A stretch of 64,000 nt of DNA from Pontiellaceae bacterium B12227 (lineage in GTDB: Bacteria > Verrucomicrobiota > Kiritimatiellia > Kiritimatiellales > Pontiellaceae), in NCBI GenBank assembly GCA_029432775.1, contig JAROAZ010000010.1, forward strand, positions 124,001-188,000. Direction: 5' to 3'. The position numbers and the translations under genes were made by a program. Below the pieces are notes generated by a model. The model saw only the letters and a list, made by a program, of their open reading frames with translations, was not told the DNA's origin and ran no database searches. Of this stretch, positions 46,301-53,309 are shown one piece after another; position 1 is the stretch's first letter; every line of letters begins with the position of its first letter.

Positions 46301-47907
46301 CCGGGAATCATCTGGCCGACCGGAAGCGGCGCGGCAGATACCACCTCAACTCCGGCCGTCTCCGCCGGCTGCGGGTGCCCGTCAAAACGGGTCTCCATGC
46401 TTTTCAGCTGTGCCTGCAACTCGCGAACCACTCCGGCGTATTGGGGATCGGCAGCAACATTGTGAAGCTGCTGCGGATCGGTTTGGTTATCGAAGAGTTC
46501 CTGTTCGCCGACGCGGTAGTAGTCGGCAAATGTGTAGCGCTCGGTGCGCAGACCGCGGTGCGGCTCAACCTGATGAGGCCGGGGATACTCGTAATAATGG
46601 TAGTAGACGGCACTGCGCCAGTCCGTCGGGGTTTTCCCTTTTAGAATGGGGAGGAAGGACCGGCCCTGCACTTCCGGCGGTGCCGAAAGCCCGGCGATAT
46701 CGAGGAAGGTGGGAGCATAGTCGATGTTCTGGATCATTTCCCCGAAGGAGCTGCCAGGCGCCACGGTTCCGGGCCAGCGAATGAGGAACGGCATGCGCAG
46801 GGACTCTTCATAGATCCAGCGTTTATCGAACCAGCCGTGTTCCCCCATATAGAACCCCTGGTCGGAGCTGTAGATGACCACCGTATTGTCTGCCAGCCCA
46901 TGCGTGTCGAGATAATCCAGCAGCGTTCCCACACTGTCATCTACCGCTTTGATGCAACGGAGGTAATCGTGCAGATAGCGCTGGTATTTCCAGCTCGTCA
47001 GCGCCCGCCCGCTCAAACCCGCTTTCAGAAACGCCTGGTTTTCCGGATCATACGCCGCATCCCAGGCCCGGCGCTGCGCCGGCGTCATGCGGGCGAAATC
47101 CCCGAACGGTTTTTTTTGATCGGCCACCGGCTCCGGATAGACTTTCAAATCAATGTTCAGCCGCATATGCCTGCCGATTTCCATCTGCTGGTTCGCCGCC
47201 CCGGACGCCCGGGTTGCGTAGTCATCAAACAGCGTGTCGGGTTCCGGAACCGGCACCTCTTTGAGATAATCAAAATACTGCGGCGGCGGCATCCAGACGC
47301 GGTGCGGCGCTTTGTGCTGGCACATCAGCAGGAAGGGCCGGTCCGGATCGCGTTGCTCCAGCCAGTCGATCGATTTTTCGGTGACAAGGTCGGTGACGTA
47401 CCCCTCTTCCACCTTCTGCCCGGCCGGAGAAACAAACGCGGGGCGGTAATAGGTTCCCTGCCCCGGCAGAATCTCCCACGAATCAAAGCCGGTCGGATCG
47501 CTCTTAAGGTGCCATTTTCCGATCAGCCCGGTCTGATAGCCGTTTTGCTGCAGCACCTTCGGGAAGGTCCACTGCGACCCGTCAAACGGATCATTGTTCG
47601 CATTAACCAGATACCCGTTCTGCGAACTGTGTTTGCCGGTCAGGACGGCCGCGCGACTGGGCCCGCAGATGGAGTTGCAGCAGTAGCTGCGCGTAAACAC
47701 AGCGCCTTCGCCAGCCAGACGGTCCAGATTCGGCGTGACGTTGTGCTCCTGCAGAAACGACTGCAGGCGGCTTTCATACGCCCCAATGGTCTGGATCGAA
47801 TGATCATCCGAAAAGATAAAAAGAATATTCGGCGGACTGGCGAGCGCCGTCAGCGCCATAAAATTGGCGAATCCTGTGATAATCCATTGCTGGCTTATTA
47901 ACCTCAT
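43330..47907 (-). CDS. Sulfatase-CBM6-GH3 fusion enzyme with PA14 and FnIII-like domains
   Basis: 1525 residues in one uninterrupted frame. Signal peptide 1-24; sulfatase 25-505 with C-G-P-S-R at Cys81, I-F-S-D-D-H and Y-S-S-D-Q-G as metal sites; a CBM6-like domain ~540-685 opening P-G-R-I-E-L-E-N-Y-D-E-G-G; GH3 barrel from ~690 with nucleophile Asp in F-V-M-T-D-W near 926; the GH3 second domain, interrupted by a PA14 sandwich (~1120-1240), with acid/base Glu in D-T-E-G-R-D-R near 1274; and a FnIII-like end. Each part looks complete, so one protein should remove sulfate and cut a beta-glucosidic-type bond. TGAGGAAA precedes the ATG. It lies between a domain-of-unknown-function protein and GH78. 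Whether the junction is ancient or a recent fusion cannot be told here. Confidence 0.9.
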   Translation of the reverse strand: MRLISQQWIITGFANFMALTALASPPNILFIFSDDHSIQTIGAYESRLQSFLQEHNVTPNLDRLAGEGAVFTRSYCCNSICGPSRAAVLTGKHSSQNGYLVNANNDPFDGSQWTFPKVLQQNGYQTGLIGKWHLKSDPTGFDSWEILPGQGTYYRPAFVSPAGQKVEEGYVTDLVTEKSIDWLEQRDPDRPFLLMCQHKAPHRVWMPPPQYFDYLKEVPVPEPDTLFDDYATRASGAANQQMEIGRHMRLNIDLKVYPEPVADQKKPFGDFARMTPAQRRAWDAAYDPENQAFLKAGLSGRALTSWKYQRYLHDYLRCIKAVDDSVGTLLDYLDTHGLADNTVVIYSSDQGFYMGEHGWFDKRWIYEESLRMPFLIRWPGTVAPGSSFGEMIQNIDYAPTFLDIAGLSAPPEVQGRSFLPILKGKTPTDWRSAVYYHYYEYPRPHQVEPHRGLRTERYTFADYYRVGEQELFDNQTDPQQLHNVAADPQYAGVVRELQAQLKSMETRFDGHPQPAETAGVEVVSAAPLPVGQMIPGRIELENYDEGGEGVAYHDDQVKHGLRAFRPRDFVDVEQTSDVDGKYNVGWTRPGEWLKYTVEVSKTGMYTPRIRAAAARELSLEIEGRPAGSAEFKPLSKIQVPGIGGIKSWKTIAGPAMQLDAGSWELRLVFPRGGVNLNWMEFVPGGELDPAAALPSLLKGKTAEEKVDTVLGLMTFEEKARLCLGGGIGSFKGVPRLGIPDMSCTDGPRGPKHPQGTAFPAGPGQSAAWNPELMRAMSEVWGKEARAPGGRNAVVLLGPAFNILRDPLGGRFFEYYSEDPVLNGSLIVPMVEGVQEQKVAACLKHFVANNRENNRNKYISRMDERTLREIYLPAFRMGVDAGAWTVMTGANGAQIEGRNAQGLLLSDNKFLLTNILKNEWGFKGFVMTDWCGTRSTELAANAGLDVSMPWRPGGNYATHPFGQPLLNVVKAGRVSRELIEDKARRVLRVAAFTGMLDRIPVSAGSAVDRPEHHQAARAIAEESAVLLKNDGLLPLDRGTVKELLVVGPNADKYFCGGMLGGSSWVSAIDEVTALRGIREAAGENVTVSTFDLGDVLGFRPITAADLVPAAGGARGFKAEYRKQRGARPVYTETVDAIDFAWEMRSPSVEKLGMDHYYCTYTAQINPPATGMYTLRLRADDNARLGYRMTYSGAPLAFADINKGGEAFATVEMQKGVPFTVRVDFEEIEGDASLQLAWTMPGDNPDAKKAIADLTAAAEKADAVVFVGGLNHAIDTEGRDRAAMDFPPEQSRVIRQLAAVNPDLAVVLINGSPVELGEWIDEVPAVLESWYNGESAGTAVGRILFGDVNPSGRLPFTWPNTLEETPAHAVGTQTIEEVNYNEGIYVGYRYYDKQGIEPQFPFGFGLSYTTFSYGSLSAQKSADEKYPVIASVEVTNTGTAAGKEVVQIYVSDLESSVDQPVKELAGFAKVQLNPGETKTVEIPLHWTAFQFFDPVSKHWKLEPGDFKIIAARSAADLRKETRIALGE
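43413..43431. repeat. TTCCAA-N3-TTGGAA palindrome, perfect 8-bp arms
   Basis: GTTTCCAA-TGT-TTGGAAAC within the 3' part of the sulfatase-GH3 gene, read there as S-K-H-W-K. Other copies: 26022-26036 and 26505-26519 (sulfatase), 27449-27463 (gene fragment), 53158-53172 (sulfatase fragment). Confidence 0.65.
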
Positions 47908-47945
47908 TATATTTCCTCAGAACAGTTGTTGCGTCTTGAAATTTA

Positions 47946-50255
47946 TCAGTTTGACTCGATTCGAGTCCGAATGAATTGCTGCTGTTGCCCCGAACCGGGA
48001 ACCCGGTTTGTGATGGAATCGAAGCCGGGAGAAACAATGCCCGAACCGACCCATTCTATGCCGTTGGTCGTCCAGCTGTCAAAGACCAGGTTGGTGGAAA
48101 CCTCTACCTGATACTTAATTCCACTCGGCGCCTCACGCCGTTCCACATGGACATATTCAAATCCATTGGTCGACGGCTTGAAGGTCGGCAGGTAGCCACT
48201 GGCTGCTGCATTCGTCGGGTTGCTTCCGATGCTGTATTCGATCAAATTGGAGAGTCCGTCTTTGTCGTCATCGTCATAAGGCCCGCCGGTTAACTCATAC
48301 GCAAGCGCCCAGTGGTCATAGGCAGACCGGTTTTCAACCACCGTGATGGTTCCTCCGGCATCCACGAGAAACGCCTGCTGCGACGGGGTGAAGTCGGCAT
48401 AGCCATACACACCCTCTCCAATGCTCGTGCCATCGATCGTTAACGAGGTGACGGCAATGTCGGAGTTATTTTTATAGGTTCCGGTTCCGGAAATGGCTAA
48501 TCCAAAGGATGCCTTTTCCGGAGGAATATAGGGCAGATGCAAAATTCCGCGGGATTTAATATCGAACAGCCCGGTGAAGCCCATCGTCTGTACAGAACGG
48601 TTCACCTCCACATAGCTTCCATTGGTATCCGACCCGATAATCTCAATCGTACCGGATCCCCCCAGGCGACCGTTTTCAAACCGGATGTTCCGGCCGGCAT
48701 TCGCAGCACCTGACTTGAGCGTGCCGCTGTTCAACGTCACCTGATTATTGTTAAAGTCAAAAGTGAAGCGCAGGTTGTTCTTCACCTGAACCGTGCCTCC
48801 GTTCAGAATAAAGTTTTGACAACTCAGCGTGGGGCCCGCGATCCCGGTGGAGAGAAGTCCATTCGTTCCTATTTCGAGCGTATGCCCTGCAAAGGTCATA
48901 TAATTTGTGGACGAGACCCTCACTTCACTGGTGCCGCTGCACCAAGTCTGAAGATCGCCGGCAATCGGAGCCGCGCCGCCGTCCCACGTGCCGGCAGCGT
49001 TCAAGTCGCCGGTAGCGACGGCCGTCTGCTGATTGGCAGGATGGACCGTAAAAGTAAACGAACTGGTTCGTGTTTCGACGCCGTCGTTCGCAGACAGCGT
49101 CACCACGGCAGAGCCGGTTTGGCCGTCATTGGGAGTAATCATTAGCACGCGTTCATGCCCCCGTCCCCGAACAACCAGGTTGCTGTTTGAAAGCAGCGTC
49201 GGGTTCGAGGAGGCTGCGGTCACAATAAGGGTTTCCGCCGGGAGCTCCGCTTTACCCACGGCAAAATGAATCCATGCCGGTGTGTTGAACCGAGTTGTAT
49301 GATCAGGAATTTCACTCACAAAAAAACTACTGCCTGCCGGATCGAGCGCTTCGGTCAGCCATTTCTGTTGGTGTGTAAGTGTATTGCGATCACTCTCCGG
49401 AACCAAATTACCTGCGTTAGCACCCTGGCGTAAATAAACGATGCTATCCGAACGATAATCCACACCAATCTTGAGCATTTCCTTCCACAAAAAGTTATAG
49501 GTCAACTGCACCGGTGTAAGATCCTCATAGGTCGTTGGGCCTCCGCCCATGAAAACAAAAGCGATTTTATTGTTTTCAATGGCCCACTTCGTCATGTCCG
49601 CCATCGCCTCGATTGTTTCAAAATGGTCATCGGTGCGGGTATACCGTGTATAATCGCCGATATGACATTCTGTTCCAACCCCGTCAAACAGCATGATGTG
49701 ATCTTTTAAGGCGGAATCAAACGTCAGCCAACTGTCCCCGCGTTGTCCCCGCACCCGGCCGCCGAGCAGCTGAATAAGCTTCACGCTCGACTTTGCCTTG
49801 AGCGTGGAATTGCTAATGGCGGAGCGAATTTCAGAGAGCTCTGCTGCCGAGAGAATCCGCAGATCATTGGAGAAGGTTCCGGTGGGACGATCATCGACCC
49901 AGTTTTCCAGATAGAGCGCCGTGGCAACGGGCGTATAACCATTTTTTTCAAATCGTTCAAACGTCTCCAGAACAAATGCTCCGGTAAGCGTCGGCTCTTC
50001 GTTATAAAGACCGACTTCTCCCCACATTTTCAGGGTATCAAAGACGCTGTTGGCTGCCGTTGGATACGCAGGCGCATAGGACATATAATCGTGTCCGGCC
50101 TTGCTCACGGGAAAGGTGTCCGGATTGTCGAGATAGTCCTGATGACCGTTTATAATATTGCCGATCCGCAGTACGTTTTTAGCGGCATGGGAGACAAAAG
50201 CAGCGCAAAACAATGTGACAAGGAGCCAATGCGTAATCATTTTATGATGTGCCAT
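47946..50255 (-). CDS. Secreted paralogue of the unrecognised TIM-barrel-like domain protein
   Basis: About 769 residues with a signal peptide (M-I-T-H-W-L-L-V-T-L-F-C-A-A-F-V-S-H-A). Residues ~25-320 align with the N-terminal domain of the protein at 2624-5788: both have F-D-G-V-G-(V/T)-E-C-H-I-G-D, K-I-A-F-V-F-M-G-G-G, Y-R-S-D-(D/S)-I-(I/V)-Y and L-(S/T)-H-Q-Q-(R/K)-W. Then follow one Ig-like domain, an autotransporter-like beta-strand module (G-D-L-N-A-A-G-T-W-D-G-G), D-D-K-D-G-L-S-N-L-I-E-Y-S-I-G-S-N-P-T and a C-terminal module ending F-I-R-T-R-I-E-S-N. It is shorter than its paralogue, which has an extra Ig and LamG section. AAAAGG before ATG 50255 supports that start. It precedes the sulfatase-GH3 gene by 38 bases. 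Confidence 0.75.
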   Translation of the reverse strand: MAHHKMITHWLLVTLFCAAFVSHAAKNVLRIGNIINGHQDYLDNPDTFPVSKAGHDYMSYAPAYPTAANSVFDTLKMWGEVGLYNEEPTLTGAFVLETFERFEKNGYTPVATALYLENWVDDRPTGTFSNDLRILSAAELSEIRSAISNSTLKAKSSVKLIQLLGGRVRGQRGDSWLTFDSALKDHIMLFDGVGTECHIGDYTRYTRTDDHFETIEAMADMTKWAIENNKIAFVFMGGGPTTYEDLTPVQLTYNFLWKEMLKIGVDYRSDSIVYLRQGANAGNLVPESDRNTLTHQQKWLTEALDPAGSSFFVSEIPDHTTRFNTPAWIHFAVGKAELPAETLIVTAASSNPTLLSNSNLVVRGRGHERVLMITPNDGQTGSAVVTLSANDGVETRTSSFTFTVHPANQQTAVATGDLNAAGTWDGGAAPIAGDLQTWCSGTSEVRVSSTNYMTFAGHTLEIGTNGLLSTGIAGPTLSCQNFILNGGTVQVKNNLRFTFDFNNNQVTLNSGTLKSGAANAGRNIRFENGRLGGSGTIEIIGSDTNGSYVEVNRSVQTMGFTGLFDIKSRGILHLPYIPPEKASFGLAISGTGTYKNNSDIAVTSLTIDGTSIGEGVYGYADFTPSQQAFLVDAGGTITVVENRSAYDHWALAYELTGGPYDDDDKDGLSNLIEYSIGSNPTNAAASGYLPTFKPSTNGFEYVHVERREAPSGIKYQVEVSTNLVFDSWTTNGIEWVGSGIVSPGFDSITNRVPGSGQQQQFIRTRIESN

Positions 50256-50290
50256 TTCCAGCCTTTTCATACGAAAAATCACTATTTCAA

Positions 50291-50313
50291 CCGGCGGCGC
50301 AGAACGCCGCCGG
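50291..50313. repeat. Strong GC-rich hairpin CCGGCGGCG-CAGAA-CGCCGCCGG
   Basis: A perfect 9-bp stem in the 86-base gap between two minus-strand genes. It lacks a U-tract on either strand. It may reduce read-through or protect the 3' end of the upstream transcript. Confidence 0.65.
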
Positions 50314-50341
50314 GCTTATGACCACCGTTCAGGATGCCCTG

Positions 50342-52264
50342 CTAGTTTTGGATGACTTCCAGACTGATGAATTTTGTCGCTTCCGCAGCCGGAATCCGGT
50401 TGGTGACCGATTCAAAATCCAGATTGATGAATCCCGTATCCACTTCGTAGGTGTTGCCTACATTGTTGGTTGCGGGGTCATCAATCAGATCGGTGCCGAG
50501 CAGTACGCAGTAATCCAGATTCCGTTCCGCCGCGTCGGCGCGGCGAATATAGACATACTCAACCATCGGGATTCCCGCCACATCGACAACGCCAAAAGAC
50601 GGCTGTTTACTTGCTGAATCGTCCACCTTCGGATCACCCCCCAGAGCATATTCCTGCAGATTGTCCATCCCGTCCGGTTCCACATCGTAATCCGGCGCAT
50701 CATTGACGCCCGCTGTCAGGCCGTTGTCGGCCGCCCACTGCTCGTAAGACCGAACCGTATCTTCAGTCACGGTAATGGTTCCGTTCGTTTCGACGAGATA
50801 GCCAGCCAGCCCGTTTACTTCGAAAAAGTCATAGTCGTACACCCCTTTCGGGAGCGCGGTTCCACCCAGGGTCACGGCGGTAAAAGCCGTGTCCTCGTCG
50901 TTTTGATAACGTCCCGTGCCGCCGACCTGCATGCTGAACGAGGCCTCGTTGGAGGAAACGGACGGAAGGATCAATGTTCCGTAATCTGAAACCAGGAACT
51001 TTCCGGAAAAACCGATCATGCTTACATTGGGACCAAACCGGACAAACCCCGTTTGAGAGACATTCGTTGCCGAAATATTGCCCATAATATTGATCGACCC
51101 GCTGCCCCAGATACTGCCGTCACCCAGAATGTTCAGGGGCCGCCCGGCGGCGGTTCCCGACTTGATGATGCCGGAGTTGAGCACTAATGTGGAGGGCCGG
51201 ATCGTTCCAGTCAGGTTGCGGTTGTACGTCAGCAGGCCGCCGTCGAGAACCATCGTGTTGAACGTAACATCCCCGTCCAGTCCGGGACTGAACGTTCCGC
51301 CGCTCTCGATCACGAATTTGCTTCCGTTGAAGGTTTCCGTCCCATTGCTCGTTGACTCCAGCTTGTTGGTCGAGGTCAGCCAGACCTGGCTGTCGCCGGG
51401 CAGCGGTGCCGCAACGCCCCAGGTTGCGGTGGAAAAAAGATTACCGGCGGCGACCGCGAAGTTCGTCCCGCTAGTGGGGCTGACCACGGTAATGGTGTTG
51501 GTGGTGTCGCCCACATACTGCCGGACCGACGCTGGCAAATCGCTGCGGGTATAGGTTCCGTCCGGAATGTTGATATCTCCCAGCGTCAGGCTGGTGAGAG
51601 CGATATCCGCCGTGTTCAAATACTGGTTATAGGTGCCGGCAGAACTCACCACAATGCCGAACGATGCATCCTGCGGCGCAATCGGCCGGCTGAGCCCGAG
51701 CGCTCCGGAGGCACTCAGATTGAAAATGCCGCTGAAACCGGTCAGGTCGATGTCGATATCCACCTGGGAGGGCTGGTTCTGCGTTGAGGTCACATTGATG
51801 GTCCCGGAGCCGGACGCCGTCGCACCGTCGCCTTTGATGAGAATGTCCTTCACCGCGGAATTCCCAGACATAATGGTTCCGCTGTCCAGAATGAGCGTCT
51901 GGTCCGACATTCGGATTTGCGCGAGACCGACGCCGCCCCCGTCGATCCTCCCTCCGTTCAGATGCAGATCCCCCTTCAGATAAAGGACACCGGAATTGGC
52001 GGGCCGAAGCGTTCCGCCCTCATCCAATCGCAACGTGCCGCCCCAAAAGATTTCCGGCGTCGTCTCTACCGCCACCTTGAACTCGCCCGTTGCCCACACA
52101 TTGCCGTCCGCGGCCGGACTGACGGGCATCGCGGCCACGCCCCATGTCGAGGTGGCATTCAAATACCCGGCCTCAACCGCCACATTGGTTATCGCCGAAG
52201 CCAGCCCGGCCGTCAGCAAAAACACACCCAAAGCCACTATCGTTAACCTACTTCTCTTTCTCAT
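50342..52264 (-). CDS. Secreted autotransporter-like beta-strand repeat protein
   Basis: About 640 residues with a signal peptide (M-R-K-R-S-R-L-T-I-V-A-L-G-V-F-L-L-T-A-G-L-A-S-A). Two beta-strand modules follow, each beginning with A-G-x-L-x-(N/S)-(A/T)-(T/A)-(S/T)-T-W-G-V-A and containing L-x-L-(N/D)-(S/G)-G-x-(I/L), as in autotransporter-associated repeats. Near residue 555 comes D-G-M-D-N-L-Q-E-Y-A-L-G-G-D-P-K and then the C-terminal module ending F-I-S-L-E-V-I-Q-N. No enzyme domain is seen. GGAGAG precedes the ATG. The promoter region carries the TGTTCG-type operator and a TTGACA -35, like the paralogue gene at 14462-15994, so the two should be co-regulated. A structural or adhesive role is inferred. 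Confidence 0.78.
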   Translation of the reverse strand: MRKRSRLTIVALGVFLLTAGLASAITNVAVEAGYLNATSTWGVAAMPVSPAADGNVWATGEFKVAVETTPEIFWGGTLRLDEGGTLRPANSGVLYLKGDLHLNGGRIDGGGVGLAQIRMSDQTLILDSGTIMSGNSAVKDILIKGDGATASGSGTINVTSTQNQPSQVDIDIDLTGFSGIFNLSASGALGLSRPIAPQDASFGIVVSSAGTYNQYLNTADIALTSLTLGDINIPDGTYTRSDLPASVRQYVGDTTNTITVVSPTSGTNFAVAAGNLFSTATWGVAAPLPGDSQVWLTSTNKLESTSNGTETFNGSKFVIESGGTFSPGLDGDVTFNTMVLDGGLLTYNRNLTGTIRPSTLVLNSGIIKSGTAAGRPLNILGDGSIWGSGSINIMGNISATNVSQTGFVRFGPNVSMIGFSGKFLVSDYGTLILPSVSSNEASFSMQVGGTGRYQNDEDTAFTAVTLGGTALPKGVYDYDFFEVNGLAGYLVETNGTITVTEDTVRSYEQWAADNGLTAGVNDAPDYDVEPDGMDNLQEYALGGDPKVDDSASKQPSFGVVDVAGIPMVEYVYIRRADAAERNLDYCVLLGTDLIDDPATNNVGNTYEVDTGFINLDFESVTNRIPAAEATKFISLEVIQN

Positions 52265-52298
52265 CACTCTCTCCATTGTAAGTTCAAGCCATCCCAAC

Positions 52299-52354
52299 TG
52301 TTCGTTTACTTATACTTTCCGAACAATAATTTCATGCCATTAAAACGCTGTCAA
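52299..52354 (-). promoter_or_regulatory. Promoter with operator O3 (TGTTCG-N15-CGAACA)
   Basis: On the minus strand a perfect TTGACA (52349-52354), a 17-base spacer and AATTAT (52326-52331). The perfect inverted repeat at 52299-52325 abuts the -10 and covers the start point, 35 bases before the ATG at 52264. The layout matches O2. Confidence 0.75.
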
Positions 52355-52383
52355 TCGAAACCAATCATTTGGCCTCTCTTTTC

Positions 52384-52568
52384 TACGATCAGGAATCCGG
52401 CCGACGGCTGCTCAACGGCTTCTCTTTTGTGCCACAACTCCAGCACCGCCGGGGCCTCATCGATCCAGCCGCCCAGTCCTATCGCCGACCGTTGATCGAA
52501 ACCACGGCCTTGTCCGGGTTGACCTCGGAAAGTTTTCGAATAAGTTTCAGCTGATCCTGCCCGCGAAC
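52384..52568 (-). pseudogene. Frameshifted fragment of a GH3 beta-glucosidase gene
   Basis: On the minus strand one frame reads G-Q-D-Q-L-K-L-I-R-K-L-S-E-V-N-P-D-K-A-V and V-S-I-N-G, then a frame change gives G-L-G-G-W-I-D-E-A-P-A-V-L-E-L-W. This matches the GH3 second-domain segment Q-S-R-V-I-R-Q-L-A-A-V-N-P-D-L-A-V-V-L-I-N-G ... G-E-W-I-D-E-V-P-A-V-L-E-S-W of the fusion protein at 43330-47907. Both ends are truncated, so it cannot be functional. Confidence 0.8.
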
Positions 52569-52569
52569 C

Positions 52570-53145
52570 TTATTCCGTCAGCGAGCCGCTCCAGTCTTTG
52601 AACGGATAGGGGCGCGGATCGTCTTCGGCCTTGTAATCAGGATTCCTTCGGGGCATGTAATGCGGATCAACGTTGGCTTCCAACCAGGTCTTCAATTCCC
52701 CCAGCATCTTGTCGCAGCGTTCCGGCATCTGCTTTGAAAGGTCGTTGGATTCATACGGATCGGCAGTCATGTCAAAGAGCAACAGCCGGCCATGCCAATC
52801 CCAGATCAACTTGTAGTCGCCGATGCGGATCGCAGAATGCGGCGTAAGCGGTAGCGGTATATCGCAATCGGGATCCTTCACGATCAGGTTAAACGGATAG
52901 TGCCAAACAAACGTACGAGGGGCTGGTTCTTTCTGGTCGGGTGCTTCCAACAACGGAAGGATGCTCGTGCCACCGATTTCCTGGGGAATTTTGCTGCCCG
53001 TGATCTCGGCCAATGTCGGCAGGAAATCGATGCAGTTGACCGGCACATTGCACCATCGTCCGCCCTCGAAGCGACCGGGCATCCACCAGATCTGCGGAAC
53101 GCGCACGCCCCCCTCGTTCAAACAGCCCTTGCCCCCGACGCCAAC
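52570..53145 (-). pseudogene. 3' third of a sulfatase gene, truncated at its 5' side
   Basis: The minus-strand frame encodes G-K-G-C-L-N-E-G-G-V-R-V-P, then D-F-L-P-T-L-A-E-I-T-G and L-Y/L-L-F-D-M-T-A-D-P-Y-E-S-N-D-L-S, the usual C-terminal half of arylsulfatase-like S1 enzymes, ending at the TAA at 52570. Upstream of ~53145 the homology stops and the frame continues into an oppositely oriented piece of another sulfatase. The catalytic Cys region is absent, so this is a remnant although its frame is intact. Confidence 0.8.
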
Positions 53146-53309
53146 GCGCTGCGCGGTTTCCAGACATTGGAACGGCAGGAGGAAATTGTATTCAACCTCC
53201 AAGACGATGACTACCTTCAGTATCTGCAGGAAAACGGCTGCGAGTACGCCATTGAACCGCACGGGTCACGCGGTGAAGCCTACTACATTCCGCAACCGTC
53301 CAGCGTACC
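53137..53309 (+). pseudogene. Internal fragment of a second sulfatase gene
   Basis: About 172 bases nearly identical to ~26001-26178 inside the sulfatase gene at 25686-27182 (D-A-N-A-L-R-G-F-Q-T-L-E-R-Q to Q-P-S-S-V-P-P). I count seven differences, nearly all at third codon positions; one changes Glu to Gln. This pattern indicates that the source was a paralogous gene under selection, not a fresh copy of that gene. It has no start or stop and is out of frame with the GH94 piece that follows. Confidence 0.85.

Noticed and set aside
16237..52440. Shared TGGCACAAAA strings near 12868, 16270 and 52425 as possible sigma-54 promoters
   Set aside because: The -12 element TTGC is missing at the right spacing in all three, and one copy lies inside the GH3 fragment.
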